A DNA stretch of 64,000 nucleotides, from positions 4,365,484 to 4,429,483 of the forward strand of contig NC_092564.1 in NCBI RefSeq assembly GCF_037975245.1, read 5' to 3'. Source of the DNA: Apostichopus japonicus (taxonomy: Eukaryota; Echinodermata; Holothuroidea; Aspidochirotida; Stichopodidae). A program made the position numbers and the translations under genes. Positions within the stretch are counted from its first letter, which is position 1. Each line of letters opens with the position of its first letter. The notes under the pieces are model-generated. The model saw only the letters and a list, made by a program, of their open reading frames with translations, ran no database searches and had not been told where the DNA came from. Positions 49,482 through 62,724 of the stretch are shown one piece after another.

Positions 49482-50650
49482 TAGTCCAGGAGCCCAGAAG
49501 GTTTATTCAGCTGAAGAGGCACAAAAGGTTTGGTGGCCTGATTGTGTTGGTAGGTGACCAAGCTTCAATAAAATGTGTTGCTGCCGGGACACACCCTGCA
49601 TGGTAGGTGAGGGGGTCACAAAATAGGGGGGCAAAATATGCTTTTATTTAGCCGAAGAGGTACAAGCACACAAGTTTCTGGGTTTTATACCCAGGAGGGT
49701 ACCTTGCATCATGGTGGCAACGACAGCAATATCTGACTGCATGGGGCCCCAGACAGTAGCCCAAAAGGGGCCCGCCCATATGGTATTATTCAGCTGAAAG
49801 GTACAAGGGTGAATTCTTTTGCATTTGAACTATTACACATTGGGGTGTGCTAAAACACTAATGACAGTAACTTTGTCCTGCATAGGGGCCCAAACAGTAG
49901 CCCTAAGTATGGGCCATGCGGTACCACCAGCTGTTGGCTAATTTATCTAGCTGAAAAGGTACATGAACAAAACTTGTTGGATACTGCTCCCAGCAAGACT
50001 AATTACATTGCTGTAGCAACAACAGCAATATCTGACTGCACGGGGCCCCAGACAGTAGCCCAAAAGAGGCCCGCCCATACGGTATTATTCAGCTGAAAAG
50101 GTACAAGGGTAGATCCTTTTGCATTTGAACTAATACACATTGGGGTATACTAAAACACCAATGACAGTAACTTTGTCCTGCATAGGGGCCCAAACAGTAG
50201 CCCTAAGAATGGGCCATGCGGATCCACTGCTGTTGGCTAATTTATCTAGCTGAACAGGTACATGAACAAAACTTGTTGGATACTGCTCTCAGCAAGACTA
50301 ATTACATTGCTGTAGCAACAACAGCAATATCTGACTGCATGGGGCCCCAGACAGTAGCCCAAAAGGGCCCCGCCCACATGGTATTATTCAGCTGAAAGGT
50401 ACAAGGGTAGATCCTTTTGCATTTGAACTATTACACATCGGGGTATACTAAAATACTAATGACAGTAACTTTGTCCTTCATATATGCCCAAACAGTAACC
50501 TTAAAGATAGGCCCTGCAGCCCAACCAGCTGTTAGCTAATTTCCCTACCTGAACAGGTACATAAACAAAACGTGTTGGACACCGCTTCGAGCAAGATTCA
50601 CTCTATTGCTGCAGTAATGACAGCATATCTGCCAACATGGGGCAAGACGG
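49482..50650. repeat. Left inverted arm with about three 300-bp tandem repeats
   Basis: Copies of GGGGCCCCAGACAGTAGCCC recur at 49743, 50042 and 50341, and CCCAAACAGTAGCCCTAAG recurs between them at the same period. The terminal 240 bp is single-copy and mirrored at the right end. Confidence 0.85.
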
Positions 50651-53110
50651 CGGATAACAATTAAATCATCAAATCATGGTGAGTACAAATTCTTCTGTTT
50701 CTCAAATACTCATTAGTTTAGCTATAAAATTCTAGTTAAGGGGGTACCTTCACAGAAAAATGATAACATTTGCTGGTTCCACATTTCTAGCAATTGCCAT
50801 AAATAACCATATCCCATCCCTTTCAATTGACAAGCTTCCCTTTTCCCAAACAATATTATTTTATTCATAATTTGAGGATTTTCGGGTAGTATTTATAATT
50901 AGGGCCAAGCTGGATGCACTCGGGCTACGCCCTCGTGCATCGCTTGCATTATTATAAAAGTATCTGTGTTTAATCACGGTAGTCTAATTAACCCCCGATC
51001 GTGCTTTATCCTATAGATAAACCCAAGCTGACCGTTGATTAACTCCGTTCATTCATACCTTATGATTTTTTGTCAATAAAAAGGCAAAATATACAAAAAA
51101 GAATTAGCAGATTTGATAAATGTGTTACCCCGTAGAATTAGTTTATTAACTACCAAACCAACAATGCACATGTGCAAAAAAAAAAAAAAAAAACGCCCAA
51201 ATGATCACGAATATTCACAACAATTTTACGGCTATCAGTAAAATGAAAGCATCAAACATGGGAATGGAAGCAATTAGAAAGATTATAGATTAACATGAAC
51301 ACAAATATTAACATGGACAGTTAATCAACATTCTTCGTACTTCCATAGCAGCCGCGTCCAAGGGCGTAGGAACCGGGGGGCTGGGGGGCGCCAGCCCCCC
51401 AGTGAAAAATGTGGAGGGGCGGAAGTATCATTCCGCCCCCCCCCCGGTTCGCAAGTCAGAAAACCCCTTTTTCATTTCCAAATGAGAAAAAAAATCTCAT
51501 TTGGAGCACCAAATTGCATCTAAGGCCAGGTGAAAATACAAAATTAAGTTTACAAAATGGAGTGGGTGTTGAAGTGTGCTATATTGCACCAAATTGCATC
51601 TGTGGCCACCTGGAAATGCAAAAAAAATTGCAAAGGGGAGGGGGACACCCCCTCCCCTTAGACCCCTCCCCCGTGCCGGCCGTCAGTCTTCAGCCCCCCA
51701 CTCAAAAGTACCTTCCTACGCCACTGGCCGCGCCTCTCGGAACATGATGTAGGGCCTAGGCCTATGTACGTATATCATATCCCACATATACGTACGTACG
51801 TTCACATGTATGTCAACGAACGAGTGGACGGACAATCTAGTCCAGCATAGTGTAACTTTGTGTTGAATTATACGGTCAGTTTATTCATCATGAAATATAT
51901 TAAATTAAACAGTTGAACTAGCTTAACGTTAGGCCAAGTTGAGAATTTTTTTGCCTAGATCGATTGTTTTGTTTTGAGGAAAACATTCACCAGGCCTTAG
52001 AGCGCTTTCTATGTCGTAAATAATCATTATATTGTGACATACATCAACACAATAGAACGGGCAGAAAGGTTATATTCTCTATTGACAAGAACTTATGGAT
52101 TTCATAGTTGTTACGTAATAAAACCCATCTGTTTGCAGTGGTTAAAAACAAAACTTACACCACACACTGGAGCAACATTTCATCTGCTTGACATGTACAA
52201 AACCTGTAACCCAGAACCTATCAGGCTGTTGAACATTGATGTAGTTTTGCTATTTGGCCTTTTCTTGGTTGACATTATTTGGCAAAAAATTACTGCAAAA
52301 TATTACTCGCTAAGTCAAGTGCTGTATTTTCCATGTACTGCTGTGACAATGGACAATAATAATGTCAGCAGCTTACATTTCAGAAAATTCCACTGACTTA
52401 CAGTAGCCTACTTGTTACTTTTCTGTACATTCGTAACTTTTGTACCTAGCTATGGGCATCTAGTAACACTCCTTCGTTATAATCCTGTGTGCTAAACTTT
52501 ATGTTATCAAAATTATACAAGTATTAGTGAAATAGCATGCATGGGAGTAAGCAGGTGGCTGTACGTTTGATCTTATAAAGCAAATCAATGTTGCCTAAGA
52601 TATAAAAAAAGGTGTCAAATTGACTGTTTACGGTACATTAAACTAGTGTACATGTATTATGGATGTTACTATATATTATCATTTTAACCAAAAATGTAAA
52701 TATGTTATTTTAGCAAGTGATGATGTTAACATGCCTTCATGTGATTACCACTGAAAAATCATTACGATCAATGATTGAGCAATTTGAATCAAAGTATATC
52801 AGTTCAATGCTACAACGATGGAGACCAACTTTGAGTTAATTAGGGCCAGTACAATGTTTTAGGTCATTCTGAAAGATACAATTCTGGCTACATACACAAA
52901 GTATTTTCAATTACATTTCAAAAAGTGCACCTATCATAGCGTTCAGGTATGGCATTCACAGTTTTGAATTGCCTCGCAATCCACTTATAAGGTACTTTAC
53001 ACTGGATTTCTAACGAAGAAGACAAATAACGATGTTAACCAAGTTCAATAAATCATTAACCTCTTGTAATTATATTATTTCTGTTTTCTCTCACTGCTCG
53101 TCCAATCGTG
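50650..53110. other. Core of the inverted-arm element, no recognised gene
   Basis: Holds a 20-base A run near 51178, a small G/C-rich inverted-repeat element at 51363-51722, and an open frame at 52034-52396 that I do not recognise. No transposase motif is visible. The near-palindrome TGCACTCGGGCTACGCCCTC lies near 50916. Confidence 0.5.
51363..51722. mobile_element. Small G-rich inverted-repeat element
   Basis: Ends GGCGTAGGAA and TTCCTACGCC are inverted, followed inward by CCCCCCAGTG and its partner. The inside carries the string GGGACACCCCCTCCCCTTAG, also found in the tandem array at 62124-62672. Probably a MITE-like repeat. The reading frame across it is fortuitous. Confidence 0.6.
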
Positions 53111-55084
53111 GCAAGATACAATAAACATGAAAGGAGGGGCTATGTTGGGCTACATTGTCTGGGCCCCAGTGCAGAACGAAGTTGGTGTCATTGGTAGACC
53201 TACTTGGGTAAACCTAAATGTATCAGCATCAATGCTGAAAGATTCGCCCTTGTATTACTTTGACTGAATAACACCATACGGGCCTTTCGGGACCACTATC
53301 TGGAGCCCCATGCAGGCAAATATTGATGTTATTGCTATAATAATATAACAAATATTGCTAGGGGCAGTCTCCAACAAGTTGAATTTGTGTACCTTCTACT
53401 AAATCAGTCGAAGACTGATAAGGCAACAGGGCCTATGTTTAGAGCTACTGTTTGGGCCCCTATGCAGGACAAACATATAGTATTTTAGTATACCCCAATG
53501 TGTATTAGTTCAAATGCAAAGGGATCTACCCTTTTGGGCCACTGTCTGGGGCTCAATGCAGGCAGATATTGCTGTTATTGCTACAGCAAAGTAATTAGTC
53601 TTGCTGGGAGCAGAATCCAACAAGTTTTGTTTATGTATGTGTGTGGGTAAGGATGGTGGGGAAGGGGTGCAGAGTGTGGGATAAGGGAGAGGAGTGATGG
53701 TAAGCAATTCGGAGGTTTGGGTGGGAAGAAAAATATGGTTGGGACGGCAGGGGAGGGGACGTTGTATTTGTGGGTGGGGCTTATATGTCTATATATTAAT
53801 TATATATCATTATTTGTATCGGGGAGTGTTGTACCCTGTTAAGCTCTCTAGAGTTTTTGTAAAACACTTCCTGTCACAATATTATTCATTCTAATTTTTT
53901 CCTTATATTTATATGATTGTAAATTTTCTGTACCAATGCTATTTTCTTGTATATATGTTATATAAATATGTAAATAATATTGTGAAGAAACAAATAAAAT
54001 GAAGTACCTTTTCAGCTAGAAAAATTAGCTAACAGCTGGTTGAGCCGAAGGGCCTATCTTTAGGGCTACTGTTTGGGCCCCTATGAAGGACAAAGTTACT
54101 GTCATTAGTATTTTAGTATACCCCGATGTGTAATAGTTCAAATGCAAAAGGATCTACACTTGTACCTTTTCAGCTGAATAATACCATGTGGGCGGGGCCC
54201 TTTTGGGCCACTGTCTGGGGCCCCATGCAGTCAGATATTGCTGTTGTTGCTACAGCAATGTAATTAGTCTTGCTGAGAGCAGTATCCAACAAGTTTTGTT
54301 CATGTACCTGTTCAGCTAGATAAATTAGCCAACAGCAGTTGATCCGCATGGCCCATTCTTAGGGCTACTGTTTGGGCCCCTATGCAGGACAAAGTTACTG
54401 TCATTAGTGTTTTAGTATACCCCAATGTGTAATAGTTCAAATGCAAAAGGATCTACACTTGTACCTTTTCAGCTGAATAATACCGTATGGGCGGGCCCCT
54501 TTTGGGCTACTGTCTGGGGCCCCATGCAGTCAGATATTGCTGTTGTTGCTACATCAATGTAATTAGTCTTGCTGGGAGCAGTATCCAACAAGTTTTGTTC
54601 ATGTACCTTTTCAGCTAGATAAATTAGCCAACAGCTGGTTGTACCGCATGGCCCATTCTTAGGGCTACTGTTTGGGCCCCTATGCAGGACAAAGTTACTG
54701 TCATTAGTGTTTTAGTACACCCCAATGTGTAATAGTTCAAATGCAAAAGAATTCACCCTTGTACCTTTTCAGCTGAATAATACTATATGGGCGGGCCCCT
54801 TTTGGGCTACTGTCTGGGGCCCCATGCAGTCAGATATTGCTGTCGTTGCCACCATGATGCAAGGTACCCTCCTGGGTATAAAACCCAGAAACTTGTGTGC
54901 TTGTACCTCTTCAGCTAAATAAAAGCATATTTTGCCCCCCTATTTTGTGACCCCCTCACCTACCATGCAGGGTGTGTCCCGGCAGCAACACATTTTATTG
55001 AAGCTTGGTCACCTACCAACACAATCAGGCCACCAAACCTTTTGTGCCTCTTCAGCTGAATAAACCTTCTGGGCTCCTGGACTA
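53110..55084. repeat. Right inverted arm with 300-bp tandem repeats
   Basis: CTGTCTGGGGCCCCATGCAG recurs at 54211, 54510 and 54810, with a worn copy near 53540 and a more worn one near 53330. It is the inverse complement of the left arm, interrupted by a 366-bp insertion. Confidence 0.82.
53638..54003 (+). mobile_element. 366-bp insertion in the right arm
   Basis: Interrupts a repeat unit that is continuous in its neighbours (GTTTTGTTCATGTACC...). It is flanked by a short GTA duplication and ends in AAACAAATAAAATGAA, like the 3' end of a retroposed sequence. Origin not recognised. Confidence 0.45.
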
Positions 55085-55087
55085 TTG

Positions 55088-58000
55088 GTGGACGGCCACT
55101 GCATTCGCTATAAAACAGTTGCTAGAAACATTGATGCTCTCATTGCCAACACCCTCTCTCTCAATGATTCGGCTAAAGCACCATTTCCGCCTGGTTCAGG
55201 ACAATACGTTTTATTTCAAAGGTTAGTCTTTTCTTTCTCGTCATTTTGTGAAACCTCCATTAATTTCAATTGTTCTTTAACAGAATTGGTATGTGCAGCT
55301 CTCTGTACTGCGGGTTGAATGCAAGTCTCATAATAAAACTACAATCTCTACAAAATGGTGTTGCTAGCGTTATTTATGGCCATGGAAGATGGTATTGTCT
55401 CTACCATTTTTAAGGGGTTTCTCTGACACGTTCACATGAGCACATGTTCTTTTCTAAATAGTGTTGACTTTTATAATAACATTAGTCTGTAAGTTTATGT
55501 ATTGTTCGTATTTGTCTGTTTCTAACCATCCCACTTGAGCATGTCTAAGTCATATCGGCATAGGCAGAAGGTGGGCGATACAATAGCCTTATTATTTCTA
55601 TTTATCTAATGGCAAAAAAAGACTGTTTTTATGTCTGGCCGGGTAAGACAGGATGGTACATCATTACTGCTGTATAAAATACAGCACTTGTGCTCAAATG
55701 CCTAAATGATGATCGTTGTATACGTAGGTCTAGAGGGTAGCATAAACCCTCTGTGAACCCATTTTTATTCTGCTTACTCACGGGTTAACAAAGTGTTCAG
55801 TAGTTGACAGATCAATTCGTGGAAACCTTTGATTTGAAAACTGAATAATATAACCAATATTGACTGGTAGTCAAGCGACGAATAGTAACATAACGTCTAT
55901 TGCATTAGGTTAAATGGCAACTATATTAAGTCAAGCATGTGGCACATTGTCTTCAGAACCACTATTGTTATTTGGTGTAAAGGTATATTACCCTAAATCT
56001 ACCCTTTGGTGGTTTTAGAGGTCTTATGTTTGGTCTTCGGTATTGTCTAGGCCTATAGGCGCACCTCAGTGGAGTACAGCAACGAACCTTCATACTGGGC
56101 CACATTAGAATATTCTTCATCAAGAACAGTGGACCGACATAGGGACAAAGAATTAAGGTTGGATCAAGTTTGTAAGTGCTGACTTTTATTGACTTCAAAT
56201 CCGATCAGCAATAATCTTGCACTCATGCGTACTTAAACATTTACGAGCTTGAGTATTTACAATCTTTTCAAATTAGCTTCATGCGTTGACCTGAATGTAC
56301 ATTTGACTTCCACAGAAAACAAGGAGGTTTATGTACGTACCAAGTATGGGGTTCATTCAAGCTCTGCTATTCAGACTTTAGTGGTTCCTAGGTTTTCATA
56401 CCTTCACCTATATTGACCTGAAATGACCTTCAAACTGAATCAATTTCAATACGTATCTTTTGTTCGTGTACATACCAAGTATGAAGTTCGCCCAAGCTGC
56501 ACTTTTTGAGTTATCGTGCTTACAAGGTTTGCAGTGTTTGCCCTCTGTTGACCTTTGCAGAGATACCAGTTATGGAATATAGAAATTCATCGAGAAATGC
56601 ATGAAATTGTAGTGAAAAGACGGGTGAAATTACAATAAATGATGAAACAAATTTCGTTTATTTTAAAGGGATTAATATCTCTCTGACTTGTGTTTACAAG
56701 TTGTTAACCATTTTTCTTAGATATTAGATTGTCACGGGTTTATGATCATGTTGCATTATATCAATTTCTTGTAAAATTGACTTCGTCTGCGTATCCTGTT
56801 AGTAAGGGTGTTATAGGGTCCAGTTATTCCCACATGAAAAGCGTTATAATGTCTGACAAAACGAAATACACTCAATGCAAAAGGAAAAGAAGAATCAAGA
56901 TACGACCCAACTTCCTCAATTGTATCGAAAACGTCTAGCAATGCTTGGAAATTCATATCAGTTTGCATGATTAACCACTTACCTCAACAATTACTTGCAA
57001 TTTTCTTGGAAATTCTTCAACAAACTATAAGAAATCCCAAAGGCGGATGAAAGATTAAGGTTTTCGTAACTGTATATTATTAGCATAATGCGCAAGCACC
57101 TTATTTCAGACAATGACCAACGTGACCAAATCTTAAAACGAATGGCTAATTTTTGAACATCTCTCATTCTGTTTATCATTTTAAATATCACATCATTCAC
57201 CTTTTACGTAAAGGTCTCATTGGTTGTGTAAACCGATGCATAATTATAAACTTAGAGAAACACAGAAAGTGCAAGTGCGTATAAAACATAAAGCTATCTA
57301 ACACATAAAGACATCTCTCTCTGCATCATAGTTCAGATCCACCGCAAATCTAACACCAGGTATGACACCCCATACACACAGAGAACACAGCTGCTAATGT
57401 AATTCTTAAAGTTTTGTACCAAATTAAAAACTGGATCGCGCTATAAATCGGTAGCATGTGCTATTAGGATTACAGTAAGAACTGGGGATATGTGTAATTT
57501 CAACAAAAATGCAGTTGTTTTGATTTGGTGGGATTACAAATATCCTAAGTTGTTACTGTAAACCTAAAAGCACATGCTAACGATTTATCAGATTTGTCAG
57601 CAGAGTTCAGTATTTACTGTGGTACAGAACTTTAAGATTTACAATAGTTACTGTAATCTCTGTGTGAATTGGCTGGATATGACTACGATAATGTCAACGT
57701 CAGGTACCGGTTATTGGTGGCTTAACATTAGAATGACATCATAATTTGTTCTTTATTTGAAAAATCGATCTTACATAGGAGTTATTCACACACTAGATGA
57801 TACTTGATAAACTCAATATCATCTTTTAGAAAAAGGTTCTTTTCAATTTACTCTTTTTAACCCGTACATATTTTAAAAAATCACCAGTATCGAAAATTAA
57901 ACAAACACCTCTACAATGTGACTTCCTGAAAGTTTGACTAAAAGTTGAAATGTCTAATAGCAGTTCTGAAGGCAATTTCTTTAATATAATACAGCACTTT

Positions 58001-60619
58001 TTTCTTAGAAAGTGAAGAGGGTATAAAATCATTACATATACACTGTTTTGTGCACATATCTATTGTTCATCAAAGTGCACCCGTAGCTATTCCTAATCCT
58101 TTCTCCACTTCGTGTTTAACTAACATTAACACAAGCTACTCATTTCAACAGTTTTTTTTGCACCAATATTTTGAACACCATACACTACCAATGATACAGC
58201 ACTCTTTTCTTAGAAGCAAAGAAATCTTATAATAATTACTTACATTGAGCATAAGAGCTTGACAAAACAAAATATGAGCAACTCTCACGCAACCCGAACG
58301 ATTCTCTCAGATTTAGTTCCAAAGGTAGTGCAAGTATAATACGTTATATATGGATAACGCTTATAACTAATGAAGAGGCACTCATGTCCATAGATGATTA
58401 TAGATGTAAAATCGTCCCTTTACTGTATCTCTTGTTAGACATCCATATGTTTATGAAAACGTTTTGGGCGCTTGTCGCAATAAACATTGCGTAACACGTA
58501 ATTCCCCGATTACGAAATAACTCATGGAGGTAAAGACGTTCCTTTCGCGTGAAGAGGGTATAAAATCATTACGTATACACTGTTTTGTGCACATATATAT
58601 TGTTCATCAAAGTGCACCCGTAGCTATTCCAAATCCTTTTTCCACTTCGTGTTTAACTAAAATTAACACAAGCTACTCATTTTCAACAGGTTTCATTTGC
58701 ACCAATATTTTGACCACCATACACTACTAATAGACTTAACTTGAGGTCCCTAGCTACGCATAAAACTGGGTATGCACAATGGGTTAACTTTGTGGTTGAA
58801 AGGAGTTAGCATTTACAGAGAAAAGGCATTCACAACAAAATGAAACTTCTTTTCTCTAACTGTGTCATGTCCCCTACTATCCCAGGTCTTAGGGGTTGGA
58901 CTGGCTATTTCCTTGCACTGACATTACTGCACACATACCAGGAGACGGTATGACACATCATTACTGCTATACAAAATACAACAATTGCGCGAAAATACTT
59001 AAATGAAAATTGTTGTATGCGTAGGTCTAGAGGGTAGCATAAACCCTCAGTGAATACATTTTTATTCTGCTTCCTCAAGGTTAAAAAAGTGCTCGGTAGT
59101 TGACATATCAGTACTTGGAAACCTTTGATTACCAAACTGAAGAACTAAACTAACATTGACTGGCAATCTAACGACAAATCGTGACATAACTTCTTTAGTA
59201 TTAGGTTAAATGGCAACTATATTTAGTCAAGCAATGTGTCACACTAAATCTACCCTTTGGGGGTTTTAGAGGTATAATGTTTGGTCTTGGGTGTATTCGC
59301 GAAAATTCATACACTTAATGTGAAAGAAAATGAAGAATCAAATTACGAAAAGTTCCTTGTATCGAAAACGTCGAGCTATACTTTAGAAAGTCATATTAAT
59401 TTTCATGAATAACCACGTACGTTAACAATTACTTGCAAAATTTCGTGAACATTCTTCAACATACTATAAGAAATCCCAAAGGCGGATGAAAGATTAAGGT
59501 TTTCTTAACTGTATATTATTATCATAATGCGCAAGCACCTTATTTCAGACAATGACCAACGTGACCAAATCTTAAAACGAATGGCTAATTTTTAAACATC
59601 TCTCATTCTGTTTATCATTTTAAATATCACATCATCCACCTTTTACGTAAAGGTCTCATTGGTTGTGTAAACCGATTCATAATAAGGTAAACATAGAGAA
59701 ACACAGAAAGTGCAAGTTCGTCTTAAAATGTTATCTAACACCTAAAGACATCTCTCTCTCTCTCTGCCTCACATATAGTTCAGATCCACCGCAAATCTAA
59801 CACCAGGTATGACTACTATAATATCAACGTCAGGTACCAGTTATTGGTGGCTTTAAAAAACAATGACATCATAATATTCACACACTAGATGATACTTGAT
59901 AAACTCAATATCATCTTTTAGAAAAGGTTCCTCTCAATTTACACTTTTTAACCAATACAATTAAGAAAATGCATCAGCATCGAATATTAAACAAAACACT
60001 GCTACAATGTGACTTCTTGAAGGATTGACTTAAAGTTAAAATGTCTAATAGCAGTATTGAGGGCAGCTTCTTTTAAAAAGCACTCTTATATTAGAACAAA
60101 ATAATCTTGTAATAATTACTTACGTTGAGCATAATAGCTTGACAAAACAAATTATGAGGAACTCTCACGCAACCCAAACGATTCTCTCTTTTTCTCTCAG
60201 AGTTAGTTCCAAGATAATGCAAGTATAATACGTTATATATGAATAACGCATAAAGACAATGAAGAGGCACTCATGTCCATAGATGATTATAGATGCAATT
60301 TCGTTCCTTTACTGTGTGTTCTGTTAGACCGACATATGTTTATGAAAACTGGTTGGGCCGTTTGTCACAATCCAATTGTGCAACAGGTAATTCCCCGATA
60401 ACGAAATACTGTAACGCCTTTAAGTAAAGACGTCACAGGTCCATGCGCATGACGAGGGGAAAGTTATATCAATGCATATTCACTGTTTTATGCACGTATT
60501 TATTGCACCAGTAGCTATTCCTAATTGATTTTCCACTTCGTGTTTAACTGAATTTACAACAATCTACTCATTTTAAGCAGGTTTCATTTGCACCAATATT
60601 TTGACCACCATACACTACT
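55088..60619. repeat. Repeat-rich non-coding region with internal duplications
   Basis: 55088-56706 continues unit 2. About 56970-58070 is repeated at 59400-60500. A segment with GTGCACCCGTAGCTATTCC occurs at about 58041 and 58580, with a worn copy at 60481. A segment with TAGAGGGTAGCATAAACCCT occurs at 21115, 55731 and 59029. No gene is supported. Confidence 0.7.
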
Positions 60620-60935
60620 ATTAGCAGGGGCGGATCCAGGGGGGGGCCGACCCGGCCCCGGCCCCCCCTTTTTGGAAATCAGTTGCGTTTTTTTTTATGT
60701 GGGAGTACTTCAAATTCCTAATAGGCATAACTTGGTGAAAGAAAAGCCTAATATATATCCAGCTGCTCTTCCCTGAAACGCGATCGTTTTTATTCCAAAT
60801 TTGAAACTAAGGCAATTATCAGGCCTACGCGACATCACGTATTAATTAGATACGGCTCAGTAGTCAGTACTATAGTGCTGACTATTACTGTCAGGGAAAA
60901 TCAATGCACAGTTAGCAAGTATATCATAATTATCT

Positions 60936-62724
60936 GAATGAAACGGGGTGTAGGCGGTTTTACACTATCTAACGCAACGTAGTCGCCAAGAACCTGAAGT
61001 ATTTTTAAGGGAGGACCCAAGGAACATGAACTTATAGCATGCTCCTCGTGGTGAAACATAATTGCACCTATTAGGTGAATTGAGTGTACTGTTGATAGTA
61101 GGAGAGACTAGTGTAGGTTCTTATGACCAACTAGACCGGTTTCTGCTCTCAAACTTTATAGGAGGAGCTTCATCAGTAGTAGCCTTTGAATATTTTATAT
61201 TCGGCCTGGGCGTCTCGTTCTCAAAATGCATCTATTTTCTGTGCACGAGTTTTTATGGACTCATAGTGCAGCTATAAGAGCATCTAAAAGAGCTTCGTGT
61301 GAACCTTGAGAGTCAGCTGATTCTTCGTTAGTATGAAACCTTGAGTTAACAAGTAAACCTTTGAGATTTTGGGCCCTTTTGTATAGGCTAGAATCGGTTC
61401 TTTTGGAAACAGTTTGGATAATTCCGCGTGCAGGGGCGTAGCGGGCGAGGGGGGGGGGTGGGTAGTGTATATAATAATTTAGTCGCTGTCGGCAAATTTT
61501 GGGTCTGTCGGCAAAAGGAGAAAAGGTGAAGAGAGCGGAAGGGGAAGAAAGAAGGAAAGCTGAATAGAGAAAAGGAGAACGGAGCTTCTTTATCGGTTAT
61601 TTCGATTTTCCTGTTCTTCATCTGATAAACCATTCACCAATCCAATCACCCGACGCCTGCAAGTTAAAAACCTCTCGGCAAATAACTGATAATGTCACGG
61701 CCGTCAGTATAGCTACTGTAGCCAGGCTCAGCTAAGCGAGTGCCAGAATCGCCGGCAACTCAGTGAAAGAAATGGAATTAAAGGCTTCCGTATAGGCCGT
61801 AGCCCATGAGTCGTGCTATCGTGTGCAACGTGTTGTTATTATCCTCTGTTCAGAATGACGTCATCGCAGATGTCATTCGTTCTCCGTGGAAAACTTAAGG
61901 GCACGGCTCACGAATTGTACACAATTTTTAACGTTTCTCGCTTGTATATCAATGAATGTTGTTATTTCTCATTACCGGAAAGTTTTCTGAACATTTTCAT
62001 CACGAAGTTTCACTATTTCAACGATCGGTGAAAGAGAAAACACAGTTCGATAATTGGTCCCAATTAATTCTTCTTCTGCCGACTGCTATAAAAATAATAT
62101 CGAAATGGAAATTCTACGGTGCCAAATTTGACTTAAAATATGCACCAGATTGCATCTAAGGACGTTTCAAAACTAAAAATTTTCCAAAAGGGAGGGGACA
62201 CCCCCTCCCCTTAGACCCCTCCCCCATTTTATTCACCACTTCCAGATCCGTCGGCAAATCAAATTTGACTTAAAATATGCACCAGATTGCATCTGAGGAC
62301 GTTTCAAAACTAAAAAATTTCCATAGGGGAGGGGGACACCCCCTCCCCTCAGACCCCTCCCCCATTTCAGTCACCACTTCCAGATCCGTCGGCAAATCAA
62401 ATTTGACTTAAAATATGCACCAGTTTGCATCTAAGGACGTTTCAAAACTAAAAATTTTCAAAAGGGGAGGGGGACACCCCCTCCCCTTAGACCCCTCCCC
62501 CATTTCAGTCACCACTTCCAGATCCGTCGGCAAATCAAATTTGACTTAAAATATACACCAGATTGCATCTGAGGACGTTTCAAAACTAAAAATTTTCCAA
62601 AGGGGAGGGGAACCCCCTCCCCTTAGACCCCTCCCCCATTTCAGTCACCACTTCCAGATCCGTCGGCAAATCAAATTTGTTGCGTTAGATAGTGTAAAAC
62701 CGCCTACACCCCCCTTTCATTAAT
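60936..62724. mobile_element. Inner nested element with about 40-bp inverted ends and a 19-bp direct flank
   Basis: Inverted ends contain GTGTAGGCGGTTTTACACTA and CTAACGCAAC. Immediately outside on both sides is the exact 19-mer AAGTATATCATAATTATCT (60917-60935 and 62725-62743). It holds the 137-bp tandem array and a further repeat start (CAGGGGCGTAGCGGGCG) at 61431. ORFs inside look fortuitous. Confidence 0.7.
62124..62672. repeat. Four tandem copies of a 137-bp unit
   Basis: Copies start at 62124, 62261, 62399 and 62537. Each has TTGACTTAAAATATGCACCAG-like starts, a GGGAGGGGACACCCCCTCCCC hairpin-like G/C tract and CAGATCCGTCGGCAAATC. No spacers, so not CRISPR. Confidence 0.88.

Larger units (their letters stand above)
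49482..55084. mobile_element. 5.6-kb foldback-like element with long inverted arms
   Basis: The ends are perfect inverted copies beginning TAGTCCAGGAGCCCAGAAGG and continue as inverted repeats for more than 1 kb. Unit 1 has the uninterrupted site near 20460, and a 3-bp repeat TTG (49479-49481, 55085-55087) flanks the element, giving the boundaries. No transposase is visible, so it is non-autonomous. Superfamily not assigned. Confidence 0.85.

Noticed and set aside
51409-51747. 112-codon plus-strand frame
   Set aside because: It runs through a G/C-rich inverted-repeat element and is rich in Pro and Gly from homopolymer tracts; no coding signal.
52034-52396. 120-codon plus-strand frame in the core of the inverted-arm element as a transposase
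   Set aside because: No DDE, zinc-finger or other transposase motif could be seen. Left as unrecognised sequence.
62124-62672. CRISPR-like array
   Set aside because: The repeats are about 137 bp, directly adjacent without unique spacers, in animal DNA. The 300-bp arrays at 49-55 kb were rejected for the same reason.
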